A DNA stretch of 64,000 nucleotides from the IMG/VR virus record IMGVR_UViG_3300048113_001121, positions 1 to 64,000 of that record, one strand, 5' to 3'. Shown piece by piece: positions 40,355 to 49,139 of this stretch. The notes under the pieces are model-generated. The model searched no databases. It was not told the DNA's origin and saw nothing but the letters and a program-made list of their open reading frames with translations. Source of the DNA: a virus. The position numbers and the translations under genes were made by a program. Position 1 is the first letter of the stretch; each line of letters begins with the position of its first letter.

Positions 40355-41419
40355 ATGGATACAGAATTATTAAAAAAAGTTGAACTATCGGTTCAACGAT
40401 TAACGGATAAATCAGTAAGGATTTATTTTTTAACACAAGACACTAAAGGGAACGCTAAGGCTTCCGTAAGACAAACTTATGAAATCGCCTTAACCCTAAA
40501 AAATAATGGATTTAATCCAATAATCATTCATGAAACAAAAGAATATACGGGAGTTTCTGAATGGTTAGGTGAAGAGTATATGGAATTACCTCATGAAAGT
40601 ATTGAAGGTGAAGATTTAAAGATTTCTCCTGAAGATTTTATTGTTGTACCTGAAATATATGGTCACGTATTAGAACAACTTGCTAATCTACCTTGTGGTA
40701 AAATCATCTCATGTCAGGCTTATGACCATATGTTAGAGACTTTACAACCTGGTACAACTTGGTCACAATATGGTTTCCTAAAGGCGATAACTACTAGTGA
40801 AAAACAAACAGAACTTGTTAAGGGCGTTATGAAGAATATCACATTTGATATTATACCACCTTTTATTTCTGAAAAGTTCTCAGCGAAAGAAGTACCATCA
40901 AAACCAATCATTTCAATTCATACTCGTGACCAAAGGGACACTATGAAAATAATAAAAACTTTTTATTTAAAGTACCCACAATTTAGATGGGTTACATTTA
41001 GAGACATGAGAGGTCTTAATCAAGAACAGTTCGCAGAATACTTAAAAGATTCTTTTGTTTCTGTATGGGTAGATGATACATCATCAGTAGGGACATTCCC
41101 GATAGAATCAATGGCGAGTCGAACACCAGTAATCGGTAAAGTTCCAAATCTAAAACCTGATTGGATGGCAGAAAACAATGGTGTTTGGACATACGAATTA
41201 AATCAAATGACTGATATAATAGCTGAGTTCACTCAAAATTGGTTAGAGGATAATATTAATGATGATTTATATAAGGCGGGTATTGAAACCTCCGATAAAT
41301 TTAAAAATAGAGAAGAATTCGAATCAAATGTAGTTGGAACATTTTCAGGTTACTTAGAGACTAGAAAAACTATATTCGAAACACAATTAGATAAACTAAA
41401 AGTAGAAGAAGAAAATTAA
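40355..41419 (+). CDS. Glycosyltransferase-like protein (GT-B)
   Basis: A 354-residue protein. VRIYFLTQDTKGNAKASVRQ then ALTLKNNGFNPIIIHE forms a GT-B N-lobe with a KGNAKASVRQTYE donor/acceptor loop. The C-lobe has PIISIHTRDQRDTMKIIKTF, FVSVWVDDTSSVGTFPIESMASRTPVIGKV, matching the E-S/A-M-A-x-x-x-P-V-I pattern of GT4-type enzymes. Sugar transfer is likely; the acceptor is unknown. It is followed by a GT-A gene and may act as a pair with it. Confidence 0.75.
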   Translation: MDTELLKKVELSVQRLTDKSVRIYFLTQDTKGNAKASVRQTYEIALTLKNNGFNPIIIHETKEYTGVSEWLGEEYMELPHESIEGEDLKISPEDFIVVPEIYGHVLEQLANLPCGKIISCQAYDHMLETLQPGTTWSQYGFLKAITTSEKQTELVKGVMKNITFDIIPPFISEKFSAKEVPSKPIISIHTRDQRDTMKIIKTFYLKYPQFRWVTFRDMRGLNQEQFAEYLKDSFVSVWVDDTSSVGTFPIESMASRTPVIGKVPNLKPDWMAENNGVWTYELNQMTDIIAEFTQNWLEDNINDDLYKAGIETSDKFKNREEFESNVVGTFSGYLETRKTIFETQLDKLKVEEEN

Positions 41420-41424
41420 TAATT

Positions 41425-42231
41425 ATGGAAAATAAATTAAACGTATCAGTTATACTACCTATTAATTCTTCAAAAGTGAAAAACTTTGTTGAGTTCTTTA
41501 ATAGTTGTATACTTTCAATAATAAAACAATCGACACCAATCGATGAGTTAGTTATTGTACATAGTGATGAAGAGTCACTAAAAGAAGTAGTTCAAAACTT
41601 TGACTATAGTGGTCTAACAGTAAACTTAGTTGAAAATACAGGTGATGTTGATTTCTCATCTCAAGTAAACTTAGGAGTTGAAAACGCTAAAAATGAATGG
41701 ATTTCTTTATTAGAGTTTGATGATGAATATGCGTCAATATGGTTTAAAAATGTTAAACGATATATAGAAGCTTATCCAAAAGTATCAGGATTCTTACCAT
41801 TAGTATTAGACGTAGATGAAAAAGGTGTTTTTGCTGGATTCACAAATGAGGCAACCTTTGCAGCTAATATGAATAGTGAGATTGGTTACTTAACTAATGA
41901 AGTTTTATTAAACTATCAAAATTTTCAAACAAGCGGAGTCGTACTTAAAAAATCAGTTTTTAAAGACTTTGGTGGATTTAAAAAATCCATGAAATTAACT
42001 TTTGTATATGAGTTCCTACTAAGGTTAAGTTATAATTCAGTAGAAATAATGACAATACCTAGAATTGGTTACAAACACATGAACATGAGAGAGGGTTCAA
42101 TTTTTTGGAATTACAAATTTGGTGAGCAAAAAATATCTGAAGACGAAGTTGCGTTTTGGATTGACTCGGCGAAAAAAGAACATTTTTTTATTGAAGATAG
42201 GGACATAAACTATCAAGCAATAGATGTTTAA
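41425..42231 (+). CDS. Glycosyltransferase family 2-like protein
   Basis: A 268-residue GT-A protein: VSVILPINSSKVKNFVEFFN, ELVIVHSDEESLK, QVNLGVENAKNEWISLLEFDDEY (D-D at the metal site) and SGVVLKKSVFKDFGGFKKS are GT2 features. A basic region near the C-terminus (FWNYKFGEQKISED) follows. It follows the GT-B gene by five bases and ends in a TAATG overlap with the late sigma factor gene, so a glycan enzyme and a transcription factor are translationally coupled. Confidence 0.75.
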   Translation: MENKLNVSVILPINSSKVKNFVEFFNSCILSIIKQSTPIDELVIVHSDEESLKEVVQNFDYSGLTVNLVENTGDVDFSSQVNLGVENAKNEWISLLEFDDEYASIWFKNVKRYIEAYPKVSGFLPLVLDVDEKGVFAGFTNEATFAANMNSEIGYLTNEVLLNYQNFQTSGVVLKKSVFKDFGGFKKSMKLTFVYEFLLRLSYNSVEIMTIPRIGYKHMNMREGSIFWNYKFGEQKISEDEVAFWIDSAKKEHFFIEDRDINYQAIDV

Positions 42232-43034
42232 TGTTTTTAGAACCAAAAAGTGCTACTACAACTAATAACGATTCAAATAAAGTGGTTGTTTCAGGTAATA
42301 CTGAAACTCCTGAAGTGATTGAAAAGAAAAAAAGAGGTAGAAAACCAACAACTAATAATTATTTCGCGGAAAGAGAAGAGAGGGCAGTTAGATTATTTTT
42401 AACTGCCTCTACTTTTACTGAAAAAAATAAAATCTATGATGAATATCTAAGAGCACCTTTAGATAAAATGATTGAATCAATCATTAGAAGATATAAACTT
42501 TATAGAAAGGGGATGGAATTTCGTGAAATTAATCATGACACCCACTCTTTTTTAATTACAAAGGTTGAAAAATTTAAACCTGAAAAAGGTAAAAAAGCAT
42601 ACTCTTATTTTGGTACGATATGTAAAAACTACCTAATGGGTATGATTATAAAAGACCAAAAAGAACAAAATAGGAAAATATCATATGAAGATATAACTAC
42701 TAAATTAGAAAGTAGGCCTGATATGATTTACTATCTTGAAAATGAAAAGATAGAGGCAACGGATGTGATTAAAAGATTCATAAAAGAACTTAATGATTAT
42801 ATAGAAAATACCGATTTAAATAATAACGAATTAAAGTTAGGATACGCTTTGATGGAGTTATTTGAGAATTATAACAATATTTTTATAGGAACGGATAATA
42901 ATAAATTTAATAAAAATATAATACTACTATCTCTACGTGATATGACAAATATGTCTACTAAGGAAATAAGGACATCAATGAGAAAGTATAAGAAATTATA
43001 TTATGAGTTGACAAATAAATTACATAATCTATAA
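42231..43034 (+). CDS. 55: Late sigma factor, gp55-like
   Basis: A 267-residue protein, longer than T4 gp55 (185 aa). The core (about 60-170) has IESIIRRYKLYRKG, THSFLITKVEKFKPEKGKKA, YSYFGTICKNYLMGMIIKDQ, KEQNRKISYED; this follows T4 gp55 [39 protein letters not shown]-type sequence. Gp55 directs RNA polymerase to TATAAATA late promoters, which occur in this window. An N-terminal extension carries EKKKRGRKPTTN, an AT-hook-like peptide that may contact the minor groove of AT-rich DNA. A gp55 role is supported by similarity and by the promoters. Confidence 0.82.
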   Translation: MFLEPKSATTTNNDSNKVVVSGNTETPEVIEKKKRGRKPTTNNYFAEREERAVRLFLTASTFTEKNKIYDEYLRAPLDKMIESIIRRYKLYRKGMEFREINHDTHSFLITKVEKFKPEKGKKAYSYFGTICKNYLMGMIIKDQKEQNRKISYEDITTKLESRPDMIYYLENEKIEATDVIKRFIKELNDYIENTDLNNNELKLGYALMELFENYNNIFIGTDNNKFNKNIILLSLRDMTNMSTKEIRTSMRKYKKLYYELTNKLHNL

Positions 43035-43045
43035 AAAAATTATTC

Positions 43046-43059
43046 TATAAATATTTATA
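43046..43059 (+). promoter_or_regulatory. Overlapping late-promoter motifs before virion genes
   Basis: TATAAATA (43046-43053) and TATTTATA (43052-43059) overlap in the 30-base gap after the late sigma gene, 5-11 bases before the next ATG. The first is the exact T4 late consensus. A TTGACA-N16-TATAAA pair (43008-43035) lies just upstream and could be an early promoter. Confidence 0.55.
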
Positions 43060-43064
43060 ACATT

Positions 43065-43439
43065 ATGGCAAGACCTAAAAAAAAAGAAATAGTATTAAGT
43101 AAAGACTCAGTTCTTTCACTTATGCAAGAAATTTACAACGAACTTGTAGAACAAAGAGCGACCGCTATAAGAATACAAAATAAAATGTTGGCGATGTTAA
43201 AGGACCCTGAGGATATGACCGTTATTGGACCTGTTATCAAAGAACAACAAAAAATCGTAAATGATACTATAGAAAAGAAACTATCACTTTCTAAGTTACA
43301 GTCAACAATATGGGAAAAAACTAATAATACCTCAAGCGAGGAATTTAGTTTATCTGAAATTGATGATGACACATTACAAACCTTAATACAACAAGATTTA
43401 AGCAGTGGTGACAAGAAGGACGGTTATAAACTTGATTAA
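43065..43439 (+). CDS. Hypothetical helical protein with basic N-terminus
   Basis: A 124-residue protein opening with MARPKKKEIV, followed by a long helix LSKDSVLSLMQEIYNELVEQ and an acidic C-terminal half (SEIDDDTLQTLIQQDL). It lies downstream of the late promoter and upstream of the 654-residue virion protein. A coiled coil is likely. No family is recognised; assembly factor or tail component are both possible. Confidence 0.6.
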   Translation: MARPKKKEIVLSKDSVLSLMQEIYNELVEQRATAIRIQNKMLAMLKDPEDMTVIGPVIKEQQKIVNDTIEKKLSLSKLQSTIWEKTNNTSSEEFSLSEIDDDTLQTLIQQDLSSGDKKDGYKLD

Positions 43440-43450
43440 AAATAACCATT

Positions 43451-45415
43451 ATGTCGATAAAAGATAAGTTTAAACAGGCTAGTTCTAAAGTAGATGCATA
43501 CAAATCCACTATTAATACTGCGGTTAATCAAAAAAAACTACAAAAAATATCTGATGGTTTAGATAGTAACTTTCAAAACGCAAAAAGTGACGCCCTAAAG
43601 CAATTAAACGCTATGGGTGATATCAAACAAAGAGCTCAACAAGAAATTGAAAACGTATTTGATGAATTAACTAAGTTATTCAAAAAAACTATGCCTAGTG
43701 GTAAAAATACAGGTTCTTCCACTATCGACTTCCTAATAAAACAAGTTTTAATGGCTAGTGAAAATACTAAATCCAGAATGGGTGAGATTGTTGCTGAGGA
43801 GGTATTGAAAGTTGCGGGTTGTTCAGAAGAGCAGGAGTTTAATACTCAACCACTTTACATACCAGTTAACGATATCGATTTAAGGGAATTATTAAAAAAC
43901 GACCCATCATCCAAGCCATGGACATTTAGATATGAAAAAGACTCCATAAATGTCGGTTCTCAACCATTTTCAATGGATAAAGAACTTTATAATAGACTTC
44001 AGAATGAGGGTGTACCATTTACGGCCGAATACGGTAGTAGTTACATTGGTGCATCAGGAGCCGGTATTTTTGATATAAAGTATGTTACACAATACCCCGA
44101 CCCTAATACTGGAACACCTATTTTTGGTGATTTTTACGAGGTAACATTAGCCAATAGATTAAATGGAGATAATTTAGGTGATTTCTTAAGAGATTATTAC
44201 GGTTCTATAGATATAGTTAATTTTAATATGATATCGGTAGAAATCATGAATATGTTAACTAACATTATTGATATTTCGGGTGGGATTTCTGTTAATCAAA
44301 AAGAAGAACAGACTAAGTTTGAAAAAATATTACAAAGAATATTAGGTCTTTGTTTTGATAGTAATAGAGAAATTGATGTTCAGGGTACCGCTAAGTTAGG
44401 GCAGTTAGATAATATAGACCCATCGTTTTTTGAGATGTCTCCACTTGATTTAAAAAATATTGAGATTGAAGTTAATAATATGATTCAAGGAGTTACCGAG
44501 TTCACTGACTGTAATAATGTCAAATTACCCGTCAATACTGAGTCACTATTAGATTCAATGGCTCAACTCATTAATGACGATGTTGGTAATGCCGGTCAAA
44601 ACGCAGATAACTTAATGGGTTTAGTCAACAATATGGCTAAAGACCAAGATTGGAAACTCAATATACCATCGGGTATTGATTTAAATTTAAATGTCGCGAT
44701 TAATAATGATTTTTTAAAGATTATCCCAAAAGCCGTGATGTTCGCTATCTTAAGACCAAAAATGTTATTAGGGTTACAAATTGTAATGAAGTCAGTTAAT
44801 CCAAATTTTGCGAATATATTGGCACTAAGTAATTTAGAGTCATTTATTAAAACGTTTGGTAAATTTATGACAGAAATGTTAAGTAAAATTGCTGCGATAT
44901 TTGTTGAAGAATTATTCATTTTATTAAAAAAGAACTTAAGATTATTGGTAGAAACATTACTTGTTGAAATAGTTAAAGAAGCCAAAAATAAACAAGCTGC
45001 TATGATTGCCGGAGTTATATTTTTAATAATTCAATTAGTTCAGGGTTTTATTGATTATCGAGAATGTAAAAGTTTAGTTGATGAAATATTAAAATTATTG
45101 AATTTAGCCGCCGCAGCCACAGGTATATCGTTACCTTCTTTCGCTTTGGCGGCTAGTTCATTATTAGGTGGATTCTCTCCGACAAGAGCAATGACAGAAG
45201 TGACGGAAAGACTTCAATCAATAGGTATACCGACAGGTGACCTTCCAAGTGGAGCAGTAAATATTGCCATGCCAGCAATGTTTCAACAAATAAAAGGTAC
45301 TTACCAAGAGCAATTAGCTAATGGTAAAGTTGAAGTCTTTATACCACCATTAGCGGTGCCACCTGTGATAGCAGGAGCGACCGCACCATCAAAGGCTTCA
45401 GGAAAATCGTATTAA
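43451..45415 (+). CDS. Large virion protein with hydrophobic C-terminal helices
   Basis: A 654-residue protein: an N-terminal coiled region (IKDKFKQASSKVDAYKST), a beta-rich middle and a strongly hydrophobic helical zone about residues 430-560, including AVMFAILRPKMLLGLQIVM and AAMIAGVIFLIIQLVQGFI. The tail is Ala/Gly/Pro-rich. Its position directly before the gp5-like hub gene and after a late promoter suggests a baseplate or tail-lumen protein, perhaps interacting with host membrane. Similarity to a T4 gene could not be established. The hydrophobic stretch could be a membrane-active segment. Confidence 0.65.
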   Translation: MSIKDKFKQASSKVDAYKSTINTAVNQKKLQKISDGLDSNFQNAKSDALKQLNAMGDIKQRAQQEIENVFDELTKLFKKTMPSGKNTGSSTIDFLIKQVLMASENTKSRMGEIVAEEVLKVAGCSEEQEFNTQPLYIPVNDIDLRELLKNDPSSKPWTFRYEKDSINVGSQPFSMDKELYNRLQNEGVPFTAEYGSSYIGASGAGIFDIKYVTQYPDPNTGTPIFGDFYEVTLANRLNGDNLGDFLRDYYGSIDIVNFNMISVEIMNMLTNIIDISGGISVNQKEEQTKFEKILQRILGLCFDSNREIDVQGTAKLGQLDNIDPSFFEMSPLDLKNIEIEVNNMIQGVTEFTDCNNVKLPVNTESLLDSMAQLINDDVGNAGQNADNLMGLVNNMAKDQDWKLNIPSGIDLNLNVAINNDFLKIIPKAVMFAILRPKMLLGLQIVMKSVNPNFANILALSNLESFIKTFGKFMTEMLSKIAAIFVEELFILLKKNLRLLVETLLVEIVKEAKNKQAAMIAGVIFLIIQLVQGFIDYRECKSLVDEILKLLNLAAAATGISLPSFALAASSLLGGFSPTRAMTEVTERLQSIGIPTGDLPSGAVNIAMPAMFQQIKGTYQEQLANGKVEVFIPPLAVPPVIAGATAPSKASGKSY

Positions 45416-45416
45416 T

Positions 45417-45614
45417 ATGGATGAAAATAAAATAACAAAAATACTATTAGAGTATAAAAACAGTTCCAATAAAGATTTAATCGAAGCGATGGATTTTGTA
45501 CAAAATGATTTTGAGGAAACTAAAACTAATATTATTAAATTAACTCGTCATTTAGATAGTACTGAAATAATTTATAATAAAATTTTAAACGAGTATAAAA
45601 AAAGAACTAAGTAA
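45417..45614 (+). CDS. Hypothetical small helical protein
   Basis: A 65-residue protein, two bases after the virion protein and overlapping the next gene by one base. It is a single charged helix pair (LLEYKNSSNKDLIEAMDFVQ, then LTRHLDSTEIIYNKILNEYK), compatible with a small assembly chaperone or coiled-coil linker. No family recognised. Confidence 0.55.
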   Translation: MDENKITKILLEYKNSSNKDLIEAMDFVQNDFEETKTNIIKLTRHLDSTEIIYNKILNEYKKRTK

Positions 45615-47170
45615 TGGCTGATATACCATATAATAATAGAATAATATATGTAGGTGAATGTATTGATAATATTGACCCTATGGGATTGGGTCGTATTCGT
45701 GCCGTACTAAAAACTGAAAACACTGCAGATAGGGAAAAAAGTGTTGCCGATACTGTAGGTGTAACAGAAAAATGGACATCTAGAGACCCATTTGTTATTA
45801 GACCTCTATTACCTGTCTTCATAAATACTGCACCTAAAAATGGTGAATTTGTTCATTTAATTTACTCTAACTCTGACGATAAGTCTAATAAAGATAAGTT
45901 TTATATTTCAGGTGTTTTTTCCTCTTTAACGAACGTAAAACAAGAACCTTATAATTCGGCGGTTAGTAACAGTAATTTAGGTAGTAGAAATAAACAACAG
46001 AAACAACTACGTAACCCAAACACAGGAATCGTATTTGAATCATCTAATAAGGGTGTCTATTCTGAGCCAGACGACATATCTATTGATGGTAGAGGAAGTG
46101 CCGATATTGTTGTTAAAGAAAATACCGTATTATTAAGGGCTGGTAAATATAATGGTCAACCTATCCCAAATGTTTACCCTGTTGGTAATGATAATAGGTC
46201 ATTCTTACAACTTAGTAAATTTAATAAAAAGACGGTATACGGTGAAGCCGAAAAACTTTATAAGTTTAAGTATAGACATAAACCAATTAGAATTTTAGTA
46301 GAATATAACGTTGTAAATCCTGATAATAATTCAAACGCCTATACAGGAGGAATTTATATTTATACTTTAACCCCTAACGAAAGAAATGGTAGTCAAAGTT
46401 TTGATTTAACTACAGATGTAGAGGGTACTAAGAATCTATACCAAAAGTTTGATTTTTTAGCCCTATCCGTTAATGATTTGACACGTTTAATTAATAAAAT
46501 AATTAATGGTGTTGCAGAAAAATTGGTACCTGATTTATCGACTATAACAACATCAGTTACACCTTTAGGTCCTTTTAGATTAAGAGGTGGTGGTGATTCA
46601 ACATACCCTATTTATTTTAGACCTCAGCCAAGTCTATATAATAAATTAAATTCTGACACATCACAAACAAATGAGAAATTATTTATAGCTAATTTAATGT
46701 CTGGCGTTAAAGTTAAACAATCGGACTTAGTAGGTGGTTATGGGTTAATATATGACCAATCAAAAAGAGGGGATGTCCCTTTTACTCCTGAAAAAAATGA
46801 GATAATACCTGAAAAGGAAATATTATTAAATAATACCGCATCTATAATGGGTGGGGACTTTGTTTATTTACTTTCACATAAATCATCAAAAAATGATACA
46901 GGTAAAATAAATTTATCTGACACTTTATACGGTATTGAGGAATATACCCTTTCAGATGAGATTGAACCTAAAACATCTTCAGTTGTTAGAGGAGAAGAAT
47001 TAATTGAGTTATTAAATTTAATGGTACAATTTCTTATTGGACATGTTCATCCGTATCATGGTATGGTTCCTGATGGCACATCAACTAACGGAGTTACCAT
47101 GGAAAAGTTACAAAAAGAACTTAGAGACGCAAATCAAAAGATACTAAATAAGTATATTCGTATAAACTAA
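45614..47170 (+). CDS. 5: gp5-like baseplate hub/spike protein (OB-fold)
   Basis: A 518-residue protein. The N-terminal YVGECIDNIDPMGLGRIRAVL matches T4 gp5 VGVVEDRMDPLKLGRVRVRV, and DPFVIRPLLPVFINTAPKNGEFVHLIYSN matches the rest of the gp5/VgrG OB-fold. No lysozyme domain is present, unlike T4 gp5. Long beta-rich middle and C-terminal regions follow, with GHVHPYHGMVPDGT (His-rich turn) and a helical end. The protein likely forms the central spike hub at the tail tip. It is in a cluster with other baseplate genes. Confidence 0.82.
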   Translation: MADIPYNNRIIYVGECIDNIDPMGLGRIRAVLKTENTADREKSVADTVGVTEKWTSRDPFVIRPLLPVFINTAPKNGEFVHLIYSNSDDKSNKDKFYISGVFSSLTNVKQEPYNSAVSNSNLGSRNKQQKQLRNPNTGIVFESSNKGVYSEPDDISIDGRGSADIVVKENTVLLRAGKYNGQPIPNVYPVGNDNRSFLQLSKFNKKTVYGEAEKLYKFKYRHKPIRILVEYNVVNPDNNSNAYTGGIYIYTLTPNERNGSQSFDLTTDVEGTKNLYQKFDFLALSVNDLTRLINKIINGVAEKLVPDLSTITTSVTPLGPFRLRGGGDSTYPIYFRPQPSLYNKLNSDTSQTNEKLFIANLMSGVKVKQSDLVGGYGLIYDQSKRGDVPFTPEKNEIIPEKEILLNNTASIMGGDFVYLLSHKSSKNDTGKINLSDTLYGIEEYTLSDEIEPKTSSVVRGEELIELLNLMVQFLIGHVHPYHGMVPDGTSTNGVTMEKLQKELRDANQKILNKYIRIN

Positions 47171-47171
47171 G

Positions 47172-47179
47172 TATTTATA
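47172..47179 (+). promoter_or_regulatory. Late-promoter-like motif before 487-aa virion gene
   Basis: TATTTATATTAAAAAG, 13 bases before ATG 47193, nearly identical to the motif before 24898. Confidence 0.45.
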
Positions 47180-47192
47180 TTAAAAAGAGTTT

Positions 47193-48656
47193 ATGTCTAC
47201 TTATAAATCATATTTTAATAGAAACACAACTATTGTTTCAAATTCATACGCAAATACAGGTAGAAACCCTATATGCGAACTATTCTTTGGTGGGGTAGAT
47301 AATGTAATTACTCCAAAAGGGTTTAGTCGTTTTTTATTCGATATTGAATTATCAGGAATAACTGAACAAATCAAACATGGTATTATCTCTACTGGTTGTT
47401 CAAAAAGTATGAAACATATTCTCAATATGACTAATACTTCATCATTTGATTTGGAATTATTAAATGATACATGGTCTAATGGAAGAAGAAGAGCAACTTC
47501 TTTTGATTTAGTATTATTTAGAATACCTAAAGTTTCAGGAACCACAGGAGATATTCAATCGTGGGATGAAGGTGTTGGATACGATTATTACGATTTTACT
47601 GAATTACCTACAGACAAAGCCTACTCAAGTAGACCAACTAATTGGTACGAATCTCAAACTATTTCAAATTGGTCAGTACCGGGGGTATACGATAATTTAA
47701 ATACCAATTCAAGTACAGGGTTAAATTTCTCAGGTTTAACTATTATTGATACTCAACATTTTGAATTTGGTAATGAAGATATTAAATTTGATATGACTCA
47801 AGAGATAAATGATATATTAACGGGGGCGACTACTGGAGTTACAGGATGGGGAATCGCCTTTTATCCTCAAGTTGAAAATATTACAGGATTAACTGAAAAC
47901 TACTCGGTAGGGTTTTTTACTACGAATACACAAACATTTTATGAACCATACTTAGAAACTACATATGATGATTTAATAGAGGATGATAGAAATATTTTTT
48001 ATGAAAATAAAGAAAATAAATTATATCTATACAGTTACCAATTCGGTAATCCTCAAAATTTTGATGAATTACCATCTGTAGATATTACAGATATGAATGG
48101 TTCAATATTATATTTAGATTTACCAACCTGTCAAATAACTAATGGGGTATATGAAGTTATAGTACCACCATTAACATCATCAAGTATACCATGTATGATG
48201 TACGATACTTGGAAAAATTTAAAGATTAATGGAGTTAATATTTCTAATCAAACTAATGAATTTGTAGTTAATGACTTATCGGAGTTATATCAAATTGGTT
48301 CAACAACGAATGACCCTTCATTATATGGTTTTGATTTTTTCGGAATTAAACAAGATGAAAAGATATTAGGACCAGATGTACGTAAAGTTAACGTCATAAT
48401 TAAAAAAGCGTATACTACGAATGAAGTACTTAATAAAGTTAACGCCTATTATAGGGTATATGTTAGAGAAGGTAAAACTGAAGTTCAAGTTCAAGATTGG
48501 ACACAGTTAAATAGAACACCAGATAGTCACTATTTTATTTTTAATACTGAAGACAAAATACCTAACGAATATTTCATCGATATAAAAGTATTGACGGATA
48601 GAGAGATTAATACCTATAAAAGAGAATTAAAATTTCAAATAGTTAATAGAAAATGA
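47193..48656 (+). CDS. Virion structural protein (tail/baseplate) of unknown family
   Basis: A 487-residue beta-rich protein. TGRNPICELFFGG then SRFLFDIELS and SFDLVLFRIPKVSGTTG resemble the R-x-L-x-F-D-x-S of DNRLRE-type phage structural domains. Many Thr/Asn/Tyr-rich strands follow (DFTELPTDKAYSSRPTNW). Preceded by a late-type motif and followed by a small gene overlapping it by four bases. It is probably a baseplate wedge or fibre-attachment protein. Function is inferred from context. Confidence 0.6.
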   Translation: MSTYKSYFNRNTTIVSNSYANTGRNPICELFFGGVDNVITPKGFSRFLFDIELSGITEQIKHGIISTGCSKSMKHILNMTNTSSFDLELLNDTWSNGRRRATSFDLVLFRIPKVSGTTGDIQSWDEGVGYDYYDFTELPTDKAYSSRPTNWYESQTISNWSVPGVYDNLNTNSSTGLNFSGLTIIDTQHFEFGNEDIKFDMTQEINDILTGATTGVTGWGIAFYPQVENITGLTENYSVGFFTTNTQTFYEPYLETTYDDLIEDDRNIFYENKENKLYLYSYQFGNPQNFDELPSVDITDMNGSILYLDLPTCQITNGVYEVIVPPLTSSSIPCMMYDTWKNLKINGVNISNQTNEFVVNDLSELYQIGSTTNDPSLYGFDFFGIKQDEKILGPDVRKVNVIIKKAYTTNEVLNKVNAYYRVYVREGKTEVQVQDWTQLNRTPDSHYFIFNTEDKIPNEYFIDIKVLTDREINTYKRELKFQIVNRK

Positions 48657-48910
48657 AAAAGGTAACAATCACTGAAAACGAACTGATAGAAATAATCACT
48701 AGAGTAATTAGTGAAAAGAAAAAATCTAAAAAGAAAAAAAAGAAGAGCACTACTTTATGTGCAAGAGGTAAAAACGCGGCGAAAGCTAAATATGATGTTT
48801 ACCCATCAGCTTACGCTAACGGTTACGCCGTCCAAGTGTGTAAAGGTAAGATGCCTGGTTTAGACGGTAAAAAAAGATGTTCAGGTAAATATTGTTCGGG
48901 TAAAAAATAA
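48653..48910 (+). CDS. Small basic Cys-containing protein with ITENEL motif
   Basis: An 85-residue protein: MKKVTITENELIEIITRVIS, then a long Lys run (KKKSKKKKKKS), then LCARGKNAAKAKYDVYPSAY and CKGKMPGLDGKKRCSGKYC. The N-terminal I-T-E-N-E-L pattern recurs at 4309 and 56457. I recall the Y-P-S-A-Y-A-N-x-Y-A and C-x-G-K tail from uncharacterised proteins of other T4-like phages. Four Cys may bind a metal. It overlaps the virion gene by four bases. A capsid or DNA-associated role is plausible. Confidence 0.65.
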   Translation: MKKVTITENELIEIITRVISEKKKSKKKKKKSTTLCARGKNAAKAKYDVYPSAYANGYAVQVCKGKMPGLDGKKRCSGKYCSGKK

Positions 48911-48922
48911 TTTGTATATTTG
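48892..48922 (+). promoter_or_regulatory. Bacteroidota-type promoter
   Basis: TTG (48892-48894), a 20-base gap and TATATTTG (48915-48922) match the Bacteroidota -33 TTG / -7 TAnnTTTG consensus, starting inside the end of the Cys-containing gene. It would start a transcript about 10-15 bases before ATG 48942. No other copy as exact was noticed, so this is a candidate. Confidence 0.5.
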
Positions 48923-48941
48923 TTATATATAAAAAAAAATA

Positions 48942-49139
48942 ATGTATCGAAATACAACTTATCATTTTGTTAAAATTGTTAATGGGGAAGAAAAACTCAT
49001 TATAGAAACCGAGTCTTCTTGTTTAGAAAGGGCTTTAGATTATTTCTACCTAATGGTACCTAAGGCCTATGGGGATAAGAGTTATACTATTAGAATTAAA
49101 AAAGATAATATTAGAAACGTTGCCAGTGAATGGGACTAA
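48942..49139 (+). CDS. Hypothetical small protein
   Basis: A 65-residue protein, MYRNTTYHFVKIVNGEEKLI first. A compact beta-alpha-beta small domain is likely (strand HFVKIV, helix CLERALDYFYLMV, strand SYTIRIK). It has its own Bacteroidota-type promoter and ends in a 4-base convergent overlap with the next gene. No family recognised. An early or middle regulatory role is possible. Confidence 0.6.
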   Translation: MYRNTTYHFVKIVNGEEKLIIETESSCLERALDYFYLMVPKAYGDKSYTIRIKKDNIRNVASEWD

